Part shown: one piece after another, positions 25,591-34,440 of the stretch
Numbering within the stretch: the first letter of the stretch is position 1
Layout: each line of letters opens with the position of its first letter
Source: Thermoflavifilum thermophilum
Lineage (GTDB): Bacteria > Bacteroidota > Bacteroidia > Chitinophagales > Chitinophagaceae
Direction of reading: 5' to 3'
Assembly: GCF_900116565.1 (NCBI RefSeq)
Contig: NZ_FPCJ01000001.1
Span: 1,116,001 to 1,180,000 of the forward strand
DNA length: 64,000 nt
Notes under the pieces: model-generated
Told to the model about the DNA's origin: nothing
Databases searched by the model: none
What the model saw: only the letters and a program-made list of their open reading frames with translations
Program-made: the position numbers and the translations under genes

Positions 25591-26943
25591 ATGGCCAAAA
25601 CCAGAGTAGCTTTTTTCTGCCAGCACTGTGGTTACGAGAGTCCCAAATGGCTGGGGAAATGCCCATCCTGCGGACAATGGAACAGCTTTGCCGAAGAAAT
25701 TGTAACCCCCATCGCCCGCAATTCCACATCCACGCGTAAATCCGCCTCGCCTGTATCTCTGGAACTGGTTCGCACCGCAGAGGAAGATCGCATTCCGATT
25801 CCGGATGAAGAATTAAACCGGGCATTGGGCGGCGGACTGGTGCGGGGAAGCCTGGTATTGCTGGCGGGTGAACCCGGCATTGGCAAATCCACACTTCTGC
25901 TGCAAACCGCTTTGCAGCTGCAGCATCTGCAAATCCTCTATATCACGGGAGAAGAAAGCGAGCAGCAAATCCGCATGCGTGCCGATCGAATCGGACTCAC
26001 CCATCCGGCCTTTTATCTGCTTGCTGAAACAGACATGCAGGCTATCCTGAAAATCCTGCACCAGCTAAAGCCCGATCTCGTTTTTGTGGATTCTATCCAG
26101 ACAATGACTTCATCCATGCTGGGGTCGCCGGCAGGCAGTGTAGGACAAATACGGGAGTGCGCCGCCATCTGGCAGGAATTTGCCAAATCAAGCCATACGC
26201 CGGTTGTCCTGGTGGGTCATATCACCAAAGATGGACTGATCGCTGGACCCAAAGTGCTGGAACACATCGTGGATACGGTACTGCAATTTGAGGGCGACAG
26301 ACAATATGTATATCGTTTGTTGCGCACGGTGAAAAACCGGTTTGGGGCTTCCTTTGAGTTAGGTGTATATGAAATGGCAGAGCGTGGACTCAGGCCTGTA
26401 AGCCAGCCTTCAGCCTTGTTTCTGCATCAGAAAGAAGAGGTATTCAGCGGAAGCGCTGTTGCCGCCACACTGGAAGGCATACGGCCATTGCTGGTCGAAG
26501 TGCAGGCACTGGTCACCCCATCTTTGTACGGTACCCCCCAACGCACAGTAAGCGGACTTGATCTGAGAAGGTTGCAATTGCTGCTGGCAGTACTGGAAAA
26601 AAGAGGCGGATTTCATCTGCATAAGCAGGATGTATTTCTGAATATCGTGGGCGGCCTGCACATTGAGGATCCGGCATTGGATCTGGCCGTGGTGGCAGCT
26701 TTGCTCTCTTCTTTTGAAGATCTATCGATTTCTCCCAGTACCTGCTTTGCCGGTGAAATTGGTCTCAGTGGCGAAATCCGGGCTATCAGCCGCCCAGCCC
26801 AGCGCATAGCCGAAGCCGCACGCCTGGGCTTTCGGCGTATCTATCTTTCCCGTTACAATCAGGACATTCCGCCTCACCCTGAAATCGAAGTGATTCCCGT
26901 GGGTAGGGTGGAAGAGCTCTACCAGCAGCTGTTTCAGGGATAA
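25591..26943 (+). CDS. radA: DNA repair protein RadA (Sms)
   Basis: A 450-residue RecA-like ATPase that helps branch migration during recombination. It has the N-terminal zinc finger (C10, C13, C24, C27), Walker A GEPGIGKST with K99, Walker B-type LVFVDSIQT, the RadA-specific KNRFG motif and a C-terminal Lon-like domain (FLNIVGGLHIEDPALDLAVV, GEIGLSGEIRAI). Full length. The start is fixed by the zinc finger and lies 10 bases after a terminator hairpin. comF follows after 42 bases. Confidence 0.97.
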   Translation: MAKTRVAFFCQHCGYESPKWLGKCPSCGQWNSFAEEIVTPIARNSTSTRKSASPVSLELVRTAEEDRIPIPDEELNRALGGGLVRGSLVLLAGEPGIGKSTLLLQTALQLQHLQILYITGEESEQQIRMRADRIGLTHPAFYLLAETDMQAILKILHQLKPDLVFVDSIQTMTSSMLGSPAGSVGQIRECAAIWQEFAKSSHTPVVLVGHITKDGLIAGPKVLEHIVDTVLQFEGDRQYVYRLLRTVKNRFGASFELGVYEMAERGLRPVSQPSALFLHQKEEVFSGSAVAATLEGIRPLLVEVQALVTPSLYGTPQRTVSGLDLRRLQLLLAVLEKRGGFHLHKQDVFLNIVGGLHIEDPALDLAVVAALLSSFEDLSISPSTCFAGEIGLSGEIRAISRPAQRIAEAARLGFRRIYLSRYNQDIPPHPEIEVIPVGRVEELYQQLFQG

Positions 26944-26985
26944 CATCCTGTGCATATTTGACCGAAAATTGTAATCATTGCCTGG

Positions 26986-27705
26986 ATGAAATTTGCTTCT
27001 TATTTTTCATCCGTGTTTTCTATTCTGGAAGAAATCATCCACGTATTGCTCCCTGTACGCTGTGCCAATTGTGGCAGAGAAATTTCTTATGCTTTAAAGC
27101 AATGGCTTTGTTATGAGTGCATATCATCCCTGCCCGCGACTGATTTTCATCTGGTGCCTTTGAATCCCGTCTTTCAATTGTTTATGCATCATCCCGAAGT
27201 GAAATTTGCAACGGCTTGTTATTTTTTTCACCATGATGGCATATTGCAACGCATTATTCACCAGATCAAATACCAGCACCACCAGCAATTAGCCCGAAGC
27301 ATGGGCAGATTGATGGCCCAGATGTTGAAACCAGGTTTAGCCTCGATAGATTATATCATACCGGTGCCCTTACATCCCCGCAAAGAACGTCAAAGAGGCT
27401 ACAATCAGGCTGCGATACTGGCCTATGGCTTGGCAGATGATTTGCAAAAACCAGTCATCCATCATCTGCTGAGGCGAAAAAAATTTACCGAAAGTCAAAC
27501 CCGTAAGGGCCGGCAAGCCCGTCAGCAAAATGTTCAACATGCATTCCAGCTGGCTGCTCATGCAAATGTATTAACGGGCAAACATCTGTTGCTGATAGAT
27601 GATGTGGTCACTACCGGCGCTACATTAAATGCTTGCATTGATACACTTATTCAGTTACCCGGAGTACAGATAAGTATTGCTACCCTCGCTATTGCGGAGT
27701 CATAA
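26986..27705 (+). CDS. ComF-family phosphoribosyltransferase-like protein
   Basis: A 239-residue protein with an N-terminal zinc ribbon (RCANCG...WLCYECISSLP) and a C-terminal phosphoribosyltransferase fold whose PRPP loop reads LLLIDDVVTTGATLNAC. ComF homologues take part in uptake or processing of transforming DNA (known for Bacillus and Haemophilus). It follows radA on the same strand and both families are linked to natural transformation. Confidence 0.9.
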   Translation: MKFASYFSSVFSILEEIIHVLLPVRCANCGREISYALKQWLCYECISSLPATDFHLVPLNPVFQLFMHHPEVKFATACYFFHHDGILQRIIHQIKYQHHQQLARSMGRLMAQMLKPGLASIDYIIPVPLHPRKERQRGYNQAAILAYGLADDLQKPVIHHLLRRKKFTESQTRKGRQARQQNVQHAFQLAAHANVLTGKHLLLIDDVVTTGATLNACIDTLIQLPGVQISIATLAIAES

Positions 27706-27742
27706 ATCCAGGCTTTGCCTGATATTGAGGTTGAATGCATGT

Positions 27743-28972
27743 TTACCGAAAATCCCATGTACGACATATCACAGCCGAATGCCTTCCCTGCTGCCAGGTA
27801 TAGGCCATGAACAGCTGATGACGGTTTACAGGCAACAGGACCGGAAACTGCAGATCCCCGGTACTATCAGCTATGTACCAGGTTTTAATCCATTTGCCAT
27901 TCGTATCCCTGAGCTGTAAACCAATGCGTTGATGGGCTTTTGTACTATGCAGCGGATATTCATCCCAGGCTATCACAAGCCGTCCATCCGGCAAAGCTGC
28001 AATCTGCGCATGTTTTGCCGACACGTTCCTATCACTCACCTGTTGTTTGTAAGTAAAAACTCTATCATCTGTTGTGCGAGCATAGAAAATGCCCCGACCA
28101 TCGCCCAGCGTGTACCATACGATATGCAGTTGGCCGGCATAACAAACCATTGAAGGGCCACTGTGCGGACAGGCATCCACAACCCAGTTGTCAAAACTTA
28201 CTCTTTGAGGTTCCTGAAAAGTTTGACCCTGATCAAACGATACCATATGCATGATATCACGGATGCTGTCGTGAATGATTTGCCGGAAAGCAATGTGCAA
28301 TGCATGTTTCGTTGAATCGTAAATCATGGCTGTGCGACAACAGGGACAAAGTTGATATGCAATGGGCTTTTCATTTAAAACACCTCTTGCCGGACTAAGT
28401 TCTGCCAAATACAATGTTGAACCGTCTGCTTTTGTTTTCAAACGATCGTCCATCCAGATGATGAGAAAGCGATTGTCTGAAAATGATATCAGCGAAAAAT
28501 AACGCTGATCATGGCTGGTTGTGTCGTTTACCAGTGGATACGCTTCAGACCAGTGTTTGCCAGCATCTGTGGAAACCACATATTTTACTTCACCTGCATA
28601 AGGATTGGATGAACGATGGGCAGGTGTGCCGAAAGCCAATACCCAGGTGCCTTTGGATGTACAGGCCAGTTTGGGCAGATTTTCGCCGTGTGGATACACG
28701 CCCACTGTATGCGGCACGGGAGCAACATCCTGCAGTTGCAGCGTTTGCCTGTTGAATCTGGCCATCCATATCTGGCTATGCGTCCCGGAACTATCCATAC
28801 CAGCCCAGGTAAGCAAAATATGACCTTGTGAATCAGAAGTGAGAAAGGGGCAGGAAAAATTCCAGCCTCCTTGTTGAAAAATCCGTTCAACATGCTTTTC
28901 GGAATGTGTGCAGGATACCCATCCCATCAAACCCATAATCAAAAGAACATGAAAGATGTTGCGTATCATCAT
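27743..28972 (-). CDS. Sialidase-fold (Asp-box/BNR) lipoprotein with CPCC and CPH motifs
   Basis: A 409-residue lipoprotein (lipobox GWVSC) predicted to be a six-bladed propeller, with Asp-boxes STDAGKHW and SFDQGQTF. The arginine triad of true sialidases is not obvious. It contains two cysteine motifs, CPCCRTAM (about residue 210) and DACPHSGPS (about 268), which could form a metal site. It is the last gene of an operon with a TonB receptor (9 bases away) and a small cysteine-motif protein. A role in metal capture is inferred from this context; the family has no firm assignment that I can cite. Confidence 0.75.
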   Translation of the reverse strand: MMIRNIFHVLLIMGLMGWVSCTHSEKHVERIFQQGGWNFSCPFLTSDSQGHILLTWAGMDSSGTHSQIWMARFNRQTLQLQDVAPVPHTVGVYPHGENLPKLACTSKGTWVLAFGTPAHRSSNPYAGEVKYVVSTDAGKHWSEAYPLVNDTTSHDQRYFSLISFSDNRFLIIWMDDRLKTKADGSTLYLAELSPARGVLNEKPIAYQLCPCCRTAMIYDSTKHALHIAFRQIIHDSIRDIMHMVSFDQGQTFQEPQRVSFDNWVVDACPHSGPSMVCYAGQLHIVWYTLGDGRGIFYARTTDDRVFTYKQQVSDRNVSAKHAQIAALPDGRLVIAWDEYPLHSTKAHQRIGLQLRDTNGKWIKTWYIADSTGDLQFPVLLPVNRHQLFMAYTWQQGRHSAVICRTWDFR

Positions 28973-28981
28973 GATTTGTTT

Positions 28982-31273
28982 TTAAGATTTCGGATTACCC
29001 GTAAAATCATAACTAATACCGATTTGCCAGGTGCGTGGAATGCCGGCCCGATAAGTGTTTCCATAGCTGGCATAATCAACGGTAGTAGCATAAATAGTAT
29101 TCATCACATTCAATACATTGAGCCATACACCGAGGCGGTTCCATTGATATCCCGATCGGATATGAAACAAATCATAGCCTTTGTATATCTGCGTATTGGC
29201 CGGATCAATGTAATATTTACCGAGATGCTGCCAGTCAAAAGCTATATAAGCATTCCTCAAAAATCCAGGATGATAGCTGATTTCAGCAAAATATAGAATC
29301 CTGGGAGCAGCATTCATTTGTGTATGGCTATAATCCTTTCCGTTGATTTGATATTCCAGAAACTCATGATAAGCCCAGGTACCATTCCATTTTAATTGCA
29401 CACCCGTAAAAGGGCTATATGCAATTGTATATTCAATACCTTCATGCAAGGTTTTTCCCGCATTTTCATTTTGATAGGATCCATCGTCCTGTCGCACTGT
29501 AATTATCTCATGAGTTCCCATCATGCGATATACATCTGCCTGTATGCTTCCCTTCCCCTGCTGCCACATGAACCATCCTCCTGCTTCATAATTCATGTAA
29601 ACAGCAGGTTTTAAATAAGGTACTTTTACACCGTTGTATAAATCCGTAATATCGGGTGGCGCAAATCCCTGGCTGATATTGGCATAAAAACCCGAACGGG
29701 GAGAAAAATGATAAGTCAGACCAATTTTAGGCGTAACATGCGAAAACACATTGATGCTGGAAGGCGCTCCTGTATAAGCCGAGGGGGACAAGTGGTTCAC
29801 AAAATGATATGCCAGCCGGTCATACCTGATTCCACCTACCACATACAATGCATGTATCGGTTCCCATTTCAGCTGCACATAAGCAGCTTCATTATCAATC
29901 CCAGCATGGTAATCAGTAAGTACGGAATCCGTAGGTGTAAAACTGATATAATAACCGGCCGTATCTTTCTGAATCTGAATAAACTGAGCATGATAATTCA
30001 ATGGACTATATTCTGCATTGATTCCAAAAATTGCCTGAAGATGCGAGGAGGCGTTTTTTAAAGTGTGCTGCATCAGCAAACCATAACTTGTAAACCGGTT
30101 ATCATTGATTTCGCCGGTTGCCTTCAACGGATCAGCTGTGCATTTAATCCGGTATGTAGGATTCTGGCCTATATCATTGTACCGAAAATAAGCTGTGGCA
30201 AAGCCCTCCCCCAGATTACCTTTTTTATAATGCAAACTGCTTGCAAAACGAATGGCTTTTACGCTCCGGTAATTGAATGTATAATAGCTCGCATAGTTTT
30301 TCTTATAAAAATCAAGGCTATCTAGCCCACCGTTCATATCAGATCTATAATCAATAATTGAAAGTTCATTCTCCCATTTTACATAATCATTGATATATAC
30401 ATCACCTTTCAGTGTGACAGCAAGTTTATGAAAATCATTATGTTGATGATAGGTATCATGTTGATTGGCATAATATCCGTATAAACCAACTCCCATCTTG
30501 TTTTTTGTACTCGATACCTGAAACTGCGCACGTCGATAACCGATAGATGAACCATCCACAGAAAGCTTTGCTGCAGGAACTGCAGATGGATCATAGGTGA
30601 TAAAATTCACCGCCCCGCCTATGGCATCACTGCCATATATAGATGAACCCGGACCACGAATGATTTCAATATTCTTTACTGCTGCACTGTTGATTTCAAT
30701 CAATGCATTATGATTGAAATTACCCACCGTACGGATGGGAATACCATCTTCCAGATACAAATACACACTCCGATATCCGATGGGCTGGCGAATAGCCATA
30801 GTATGTTGTTCATTTCCCAGATCAACCATGTACACACCTGTAACCTGATTGAGCAGTTGATCTAAAGTAATGGCATGGGTTTGCTGCATCATACGGGATG
30901 AAATCACACTCAGCGCCACAGGAACGGTTGCACGTTGTTCACCTTCGCGGCTGGCCGTAACCACCATCTCCTGTAATGCAGTAGCAGCAGGCTTGAGATA
31001 TAATGTACCCAATGCAGCCATGGCTGGTATTTTTAAAGTTTCATATCCAACACATGAAATCACAAGGCTATCTGCATCAGTGGAGGGAAAGCTGAATCTG
31101 CCCTGGGCATCTGTAAGCGCTATCACTTTATTCTGCGAATCACGGATCGCAGCACCAGCAACAGCCTCCAACGTAGAAGCATTGATCAAGATACCCTGTA
31201 TAGCAGATGACGATTGTGCCAAGGCATACAATAACACGAAATTGAGTATGAAAGAAAGGAAAACATGTTTCAT
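28982..31273 (-). CDS. TonB-dependent outer-membrane receptor with carboxypeptidase-like N-domain
   Basis: A 763-residue protein: signal peptide (LLYALAQSS), carboxypeptidase-regulatory-like domain (QGILINASTLEAVAGAAIRD), TonB box region (LQEMVVTASREGEQR), plug with IEIIRGPGSSIYGSDAIGGA, then a barrel ending WQIGISYDFTGNPKS. Its size and plug resemble CirA/BtuB-type receptors rather than SusC. No SusD partner is present. The flanking genes encode cysteine-motif proteins, which suggests a metal or metal-complex ligand (inference). The upstream 176-base spacer shows no riboswitch I can recognise. Confidence 0.92.
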   Translation of the reverse strand: MKHVFLSFILNFVLLYALAQSSSAIQGILINASTLEAVAGAAIRDSQNKVIALTDAQGRFSFPSTDADSLVISCVGYETLKIPAMAALGTLYLKPAATALQEMVVTASREGEQRATVPVALSVISSRMMQQTHAITLDQLLNQVTGVYMVDLGNEQHTMAIRQPIGYRSVYLYLEDGIPIRTVGNFNHNALIEINSAAVKNIEIIRGPGSSIYGSDAIGGAVNFITYDPSAVPAAKLSVDGSSIGYRRAQFQVSSTKNKMGVGLYGYYANQHDTYHQHNDFHKLAVTLKGDVYINDYVKWENELSIIDYRSDMNGGLDSLDFYKKNYASYYTFNYRSVKAIRFASSLHYKKGNLGEGFATAYFRYNDIGQNPTYRIKCTADPLKATGEINDNRFTSYGLLMQHTLKNASSHLQAIFGINAEYSPLNYHAQFIQIQKDTAGYYISFTPTDSVLTDYHAGIDNEAAYVQLKWEPIHALYVVGGIRYDRLAYHFVNHLSPSAYTGAPSSINVFSHVTPKIGLTYHFSPRSGFYANISQGFAPPDITDLYNGVKVPYLKPAVYMNYEAGGWFMWQQGKGSIQADVYRMMGTHEIITVRQDDGSYQNENAGKTLHEGIEYTIAYSPFTGVQLKWNGTWAYHEFLEYQINGKDYSHTQMNAAPRILYFAEISYHPGFLRNAYIAFDWQHLGKYYIDPANTQIYKGYDLFHIRSGYQWNRLGVWLNVLNVMNTIYATTVDYASYGNTYRAGIPRTWQIGISYDFTGNPKS

Positions 31274-31449
31274 GTGTAAAACATTTAATAACTGAATGAA
31301 TCACAAATAGATTCCTCCGGCTCTACTTGCCGCGAACAAAATACATAACGTGTATTACGCTAAATCATCAAGCCGGATAGGAAAGGCCAGCACAAACAAC
31401 ATCGTTTATGTGCCACCTCAACATACAAAATCCGGTAAGCATGATGTAC

Positions 31450-31815
31450 TTAACACATGGCAGGAGGATGAAAAATACGGTTGTGAATACCGGTTAAATA
31501 AAAGGGAACAAAGTGAAGAAATTGAAAAGGTTGTGAATCTAAAACTGGCGCAAGTAAACGGAAATGGCAATCACAAAATGGAACATCTGGAGCAGATTTA
31601 CCAGCGGGTACACCAGCGGGATTGCGACGCTGATCTTTTTCCAGCTCTTTTTTCAAGAAACATTTGCCCTCGCAATGTAGTTCAGGATGATTTCGGTTAA
31701 CACATAAATGTGTAGCAATGTATTTAATATTCAAATGATAGTCAAGAATAATGAGATTCTTACTAAAAGCCTGCAATAACACGGCTAAAAACCATATGAA
31801 AGCAAGCAATCTCAT
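31450..31815 (-). CDS. Small conserved Bacteroidota protein with CxGKC motif
   Basis: A 121-residue protein with an N-terminal hydrophobic segment (MRLLAFIWFLAVLLQAF), the motif CVNRNHPELHCEGKCFLKKE, and an ending of IFHPPAMC. The pattern (a Cys-rich CNG/EGKC motif and a terminal FHPP) recurs in a Bacteroidota family of unknown function that often sits beside TonB receptors. The cysteines could bind a metal. It is the first gene of the operon and has a consensus promoter directly upstream. The mature part is probably exported. Confidence 0.72.
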   Translation of the reverse strand: MRLLAFIWFLAVLLQAFSKNLIILDYHLNIKYIATHLCVNRNHPELHCEGKCFLKKELEKDQRRNPAGVPAGKSAPDVPFCDCHFRLLAPVLDSQPFQFLHFVPFYLTGIHNRIFHPPAMC

Positions 31816-31834
31816 GCTGCTACAATATACGTAG

Positions 31835-31863
31835 CAAAGTTACATTCCGTTTATTGAAAACAA
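31835..31863 (-). promoter_or_regulatory. Promoter of the cysteine-motif TonB operon
   Basis: An exact -7 element TAACTTTG (31842-31835, minus strand) is preceded by TTG at 18 bases, with a second TTG at 21 bases. Transcription would begin near 31828, about 12 bases before the ATG of the small CxGKC gene. Confidence 0.6.
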
Positions 31864-31872
31864 CAATTTTTT

Positions 31873-32892
31873 TTAAAACCCATTAAACCGGATGCCAAAA
31901 GCATAAGGATATTGCTTAACACCGTATTGATGCAGGGGTGTAAGGCTGTATGTCACATAAAACGACCAGCTATGCCAGCCAAAAGCGAGCTCAGGCGACA
32001 CCCGGAATGTACTGAGATTGAAATTATCATTGGTCTTCACCTTCCCACGGGCATCGCTTACTTGCTTGGTACGCGATTTAAAAAGATACCCGAAATTGGA
32101 ACCGACTTTAACTTGAAAACCTTCATCGCCCCTGCCTGACAGATGAAAACAAAGGAATACAGGCACGGTAAGGTATTCAGTAAACAACTTGTTTTTCCGG
32201 AATGAAATACTATCCCGAATCACCACTGTATGGCTTCCCTGATTTACATAAGTAATGTTTCTCCGGTAGCGGAAATTGTTCATCAGCAAACCCAATCCAT
32301 ATTCCATGCCTATCTTATTGTTTCGCAGATAACGCTGCTGGTGGAAAATCCAGATGTTCACATTGACCGATTTTTCCGGTATCAATGAAAATTCCGATGC
32401 CGTGAGCGGATCACTTGGTGGGCGGGGTGCAAATGTATATAAACCCTGTGCCGAATAATCATAAGCCTTTACATTAGGATCCACACCAGAAAGACCTGCA
32501 TAATCACTCCGATCCACAAAATTGTTCCAACCAAAATCAAACCCCAGCCAATGGGTAAACACGTGCTGGGAGGCCGGCTTGGGAACCCGGTAAATATCAG
32601 TATATGAATGCCCCCCCGGAGATTCGCGATGAATGATGCGCCAGCGCCCTACAATCACCGTATCTTCTTCAACGGATGGAATGCTGTCTTTTACCCGACT
32701 GGCTTTGGAAAATGTGCTATCGCCCAACAGATTAATTTCTGTTTCACCATTTTCATCAACAGCATATACATGTACGCCATTACGGGTTTCTACCTTTACC
32801 CATTGCTTTTGCTGGCCCTGGGCGGAGGATTGCAGCATCAGCAACACAGAAATACCTGCAGCAATTGAAAATGTTTTGTGCAATATATCCAT
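31873..32892 (-). CDS. Predicted outer-membrane beta-barrel protein
   Basis: A 339-residue exported protein. The signal peptide ends near LLMLQSSAQGQ. The second half has alternating amphipathic strands and a C-terminal AFGIRFNGF, typical of a small Bacteroidota outer-membrane barrel. It is the last gene of an ECF sigma operon (2 bases after the anti-sigma-like gene), so it may be a target or sensor of that system. I do not recognise a named family. Confidence 0.7.
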   Translation of the reverse strand: MDILHKTFSIAAGISVLLMLQSSAQGQQKQWVKVETRNGVHVYAVDENGETEINLLGDSTFSKASRVKDSIPSVEEDTVIVGRWRIIHRESPGGHSYTDIYRVPKPASQHVFTHWLGFDFGWNNFVDRSDYAGLSGVDPNVKAYDYSAQGLYTFAPRPPSDPLTASEFSLIPEKSVNVNIWIFHQQRYLRNNKIGMEYGLGLLMNNFRYRRNITYVNQGSHTVVIRDSISFRKNKLFTEYLTVPVFLCFHLSGRGDEGFQVKVGSNFGYLFKSRTKQVSDARGKVKTNDNFNLSTFRVSPELAFGWHSWSFYVTYSLTPLHQYGVKQYPYAFGIRFNGF

Positions 32893-32894
32893 AG

Positions 32895-33740
32895 TTAATG
32901 ATTTTCCTGCTGAAGTTCAATACGAATATGATCAGACGCAAACAACGATTCCTGAATCTTATGAGCATTATCTACCGTTCGTGCCACAGCCAGTATGATT
33001 CGGTTAAATGTGCGGGGGCTGCGTGCCGAAAGAAGCAAAACCGGCGCATCTGCTGCGTTTGATGCCGGTGTGGAATTGATATGAATTTGAATTTTATGAT
33101 TGTTTATCACCATGCTTGTATCGGCTTTGGCATGCAAATCGGTAATGGCGGCTAACCTGTCCAATGGTAATACATCAGCCTCATTTCCCGTCTGTGCAAT
33201 GTTTATTGTTTGCATAATTGTTTCCTGTGAAACCGTATCATGTATGGACAATGATTGTTGTTTTGCAGAAGTTTTTGAAACAATCGGTTGATGTGAAACA
33301 ACAGAATGATATGTATGGGGATGATGGAATGAATCAATACCCGCACGGGTAGTTGAAGAGATCACATCTGATTTTTGTTTTTCTTCCTTTGGAATGAAAA
33401 TCGCCGATGTGGAAACTTGCGGCTGATCTACTGCCCAATTGCTGACAGGATGGATTGCAGACATAAACATTTTTCCCAAGATCCATAGACCCGCAATGCA
33501 GGCTGCTGCAGCCATCCCATACAGATATTTCATCCGTTTTCTGCTGTGGCGATATAGTTGCTGCTTGTCAGGATAAGTGCATGTTTCTGCAGGCAACCGG
33601 GTCAATTGCCATTTCTCCCATTCGGCCTGTAATTCCGGATGTGCGGCAAGATAGGCCTGCAGCTCTTTCCATTCTTCTTTGGAAAGTTCATCATCCAAAG
33701 CCCGTATCATCAATTCTTCCAACCGTTCTGAATTCATCAT
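32895..33740 (-). CDS. Predicted transmembrane anti-sigma factor
   Basis: A 281-residue protein. The N-terminal cytoplasmic part (about 1-70) is helical and charged (LEELMIRALDDELSKEEWKE, LAAHPELQAEWEKW), like anti-sigma domains without a zinc site. One membrane segment lies at about residues 72-92 (YLYGMAAAACIAGLWILG), and a low-complexity periplasmic part follows. It starts 8 bases after the ECF sigma gene. Binding and inhibition of that sigma factor is inferred from gene order and topology. Confidence 0.72.
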   Translation of the reverse strand: MMNSERLEELMIRALDDELSKEEWKELQAYLAAHPELQAEWEKWQLTRLPAETCTYPDKQQLYRHSRKRMKYLYGMAAAACIAGLWILGKMFMSAIHPVSNWAVDQPQVSTSAIFIPKEEKQKSDVISSTTRAGIDSFHHPHTYHSVVSHQPIVSKTSAKQQSLSIHDTVSQETIMQTINIAQTGNEADVLPLDRLAAITDLHAKADTSMVINNHKIQIHINSTPASNAADAPVLLLSARSPRTFNRIILAVARTVDNAHKIQESLFASDHIRIELQQENH

Positions 33741-33748
33741 TTCATGAT

Positions 33749-34231
33749 TTAGGATACAAAATATTTTTCCAATACCTGCTTCAGGCTTTTCCTTGCCCGA
33801 TGCAGATACACCTTCACCTGCGCCAGGCTTAAACCGGTAATCTGCGCAATTTCTTCATACCGATAACCTTCATAATCCTTCAGCATGATTAGCATTTTCT
33901 GGGTTTGATCCAACTCATTCAACGCTTTTTCCACGATATGCTTTACTTCCCATTCTGTCCGGGGTTGCTGTACAAAAGCCTCGGGATGCAAGGGTACATG
34001 ATGGCGAAACCTATTAACGCGCAGATGATCAATCATGGCATGATACGCAATGGTAAATAAATATGATTTTGCTTTGGCAAATGCCACCTCTTTGCGATGT
34101 TGCCAGAGCCTCTCAAAACTCACCTGCACCAGATCCCGCGCCGTTTCTTCCTGCCCCAGATTTTTCACCACAAAACGATACAGCCTGTCGGCATAGAGAT
34201 CCACACAATCATTATACTCTTTTTCCGTCAT
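33749..34231 (-). CDS. ECF-type RNA polymerase sigma factor
   Basis: A 160-residue sigma-70-family protein with region 2 (ARDLVQVSFERLWQHR, AKSYLFTIAYHAMIDHLR) and region 4 (LKDYEGYRYEEIAQITGLSL, VKVYLHRARKSLKQVL) but no regions 1 or 3. It is the first gene of a sigma, anti-sigma, outer-membrane-protein operon. It probably directs transcription in response to an envelope signal and often its own operon. No consensus housekeeping promoter is clear upstream, which would fit autoregulation. Confidence 0.92.
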   Translation of the reverse strand: MTEKEYNDCVDLYADRLYRFVVKNLGQEETARDLVQVSFERLWQHRKEVAFAKAKSYLFTIAYHAMIDHLRVNRFRHHVPLHPEAFVQQPRTEWEVKHIVEKALNELDQTQKMLIMLKDYEGYRYEEIAQITGLSLAQVKVYLHRARKSLKQVLEKYFVS

Positions 34232-34440
34232 CAGAATCAGATGTAAAACTTTGTACGCATCCGTAAAACGAATGGGATATGCATAAGGTTACAGTTCATC
34301 CAAAATAAATGGCTTTTGTTTTGTCTGGCTTTATCATTTTTCCGAAATCGTATGAAATTTCGAAAAGATACAGAATCGTTTCGCCCACTGTATCAGGAAT
34401 GCAGATGAATTCCGACTTTTGTGATGAAAAATCAGCCATC

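Noticed and set aside
27709-27721. CAGGC-TTT-GCCTG hairpin after comF
   Set aside because: The stem is only 5 bp with a 3-base loop and no T-run, so it is too weak to call a terminator.
31274-31449. Possible cobalamin or other riboswitch before the TonB receptor
   Set aside because: The spacer shows no B12 box or other riboswitch core that I can recognise.
34343-34362. Inverted repeat CGAAAT...ATTTCG upstream of kbl
   Set aside because: Six-base arms with an 8-base spacer in AT-rich DNA can arise by chance, and no promoter element is placed to make it meaningful.
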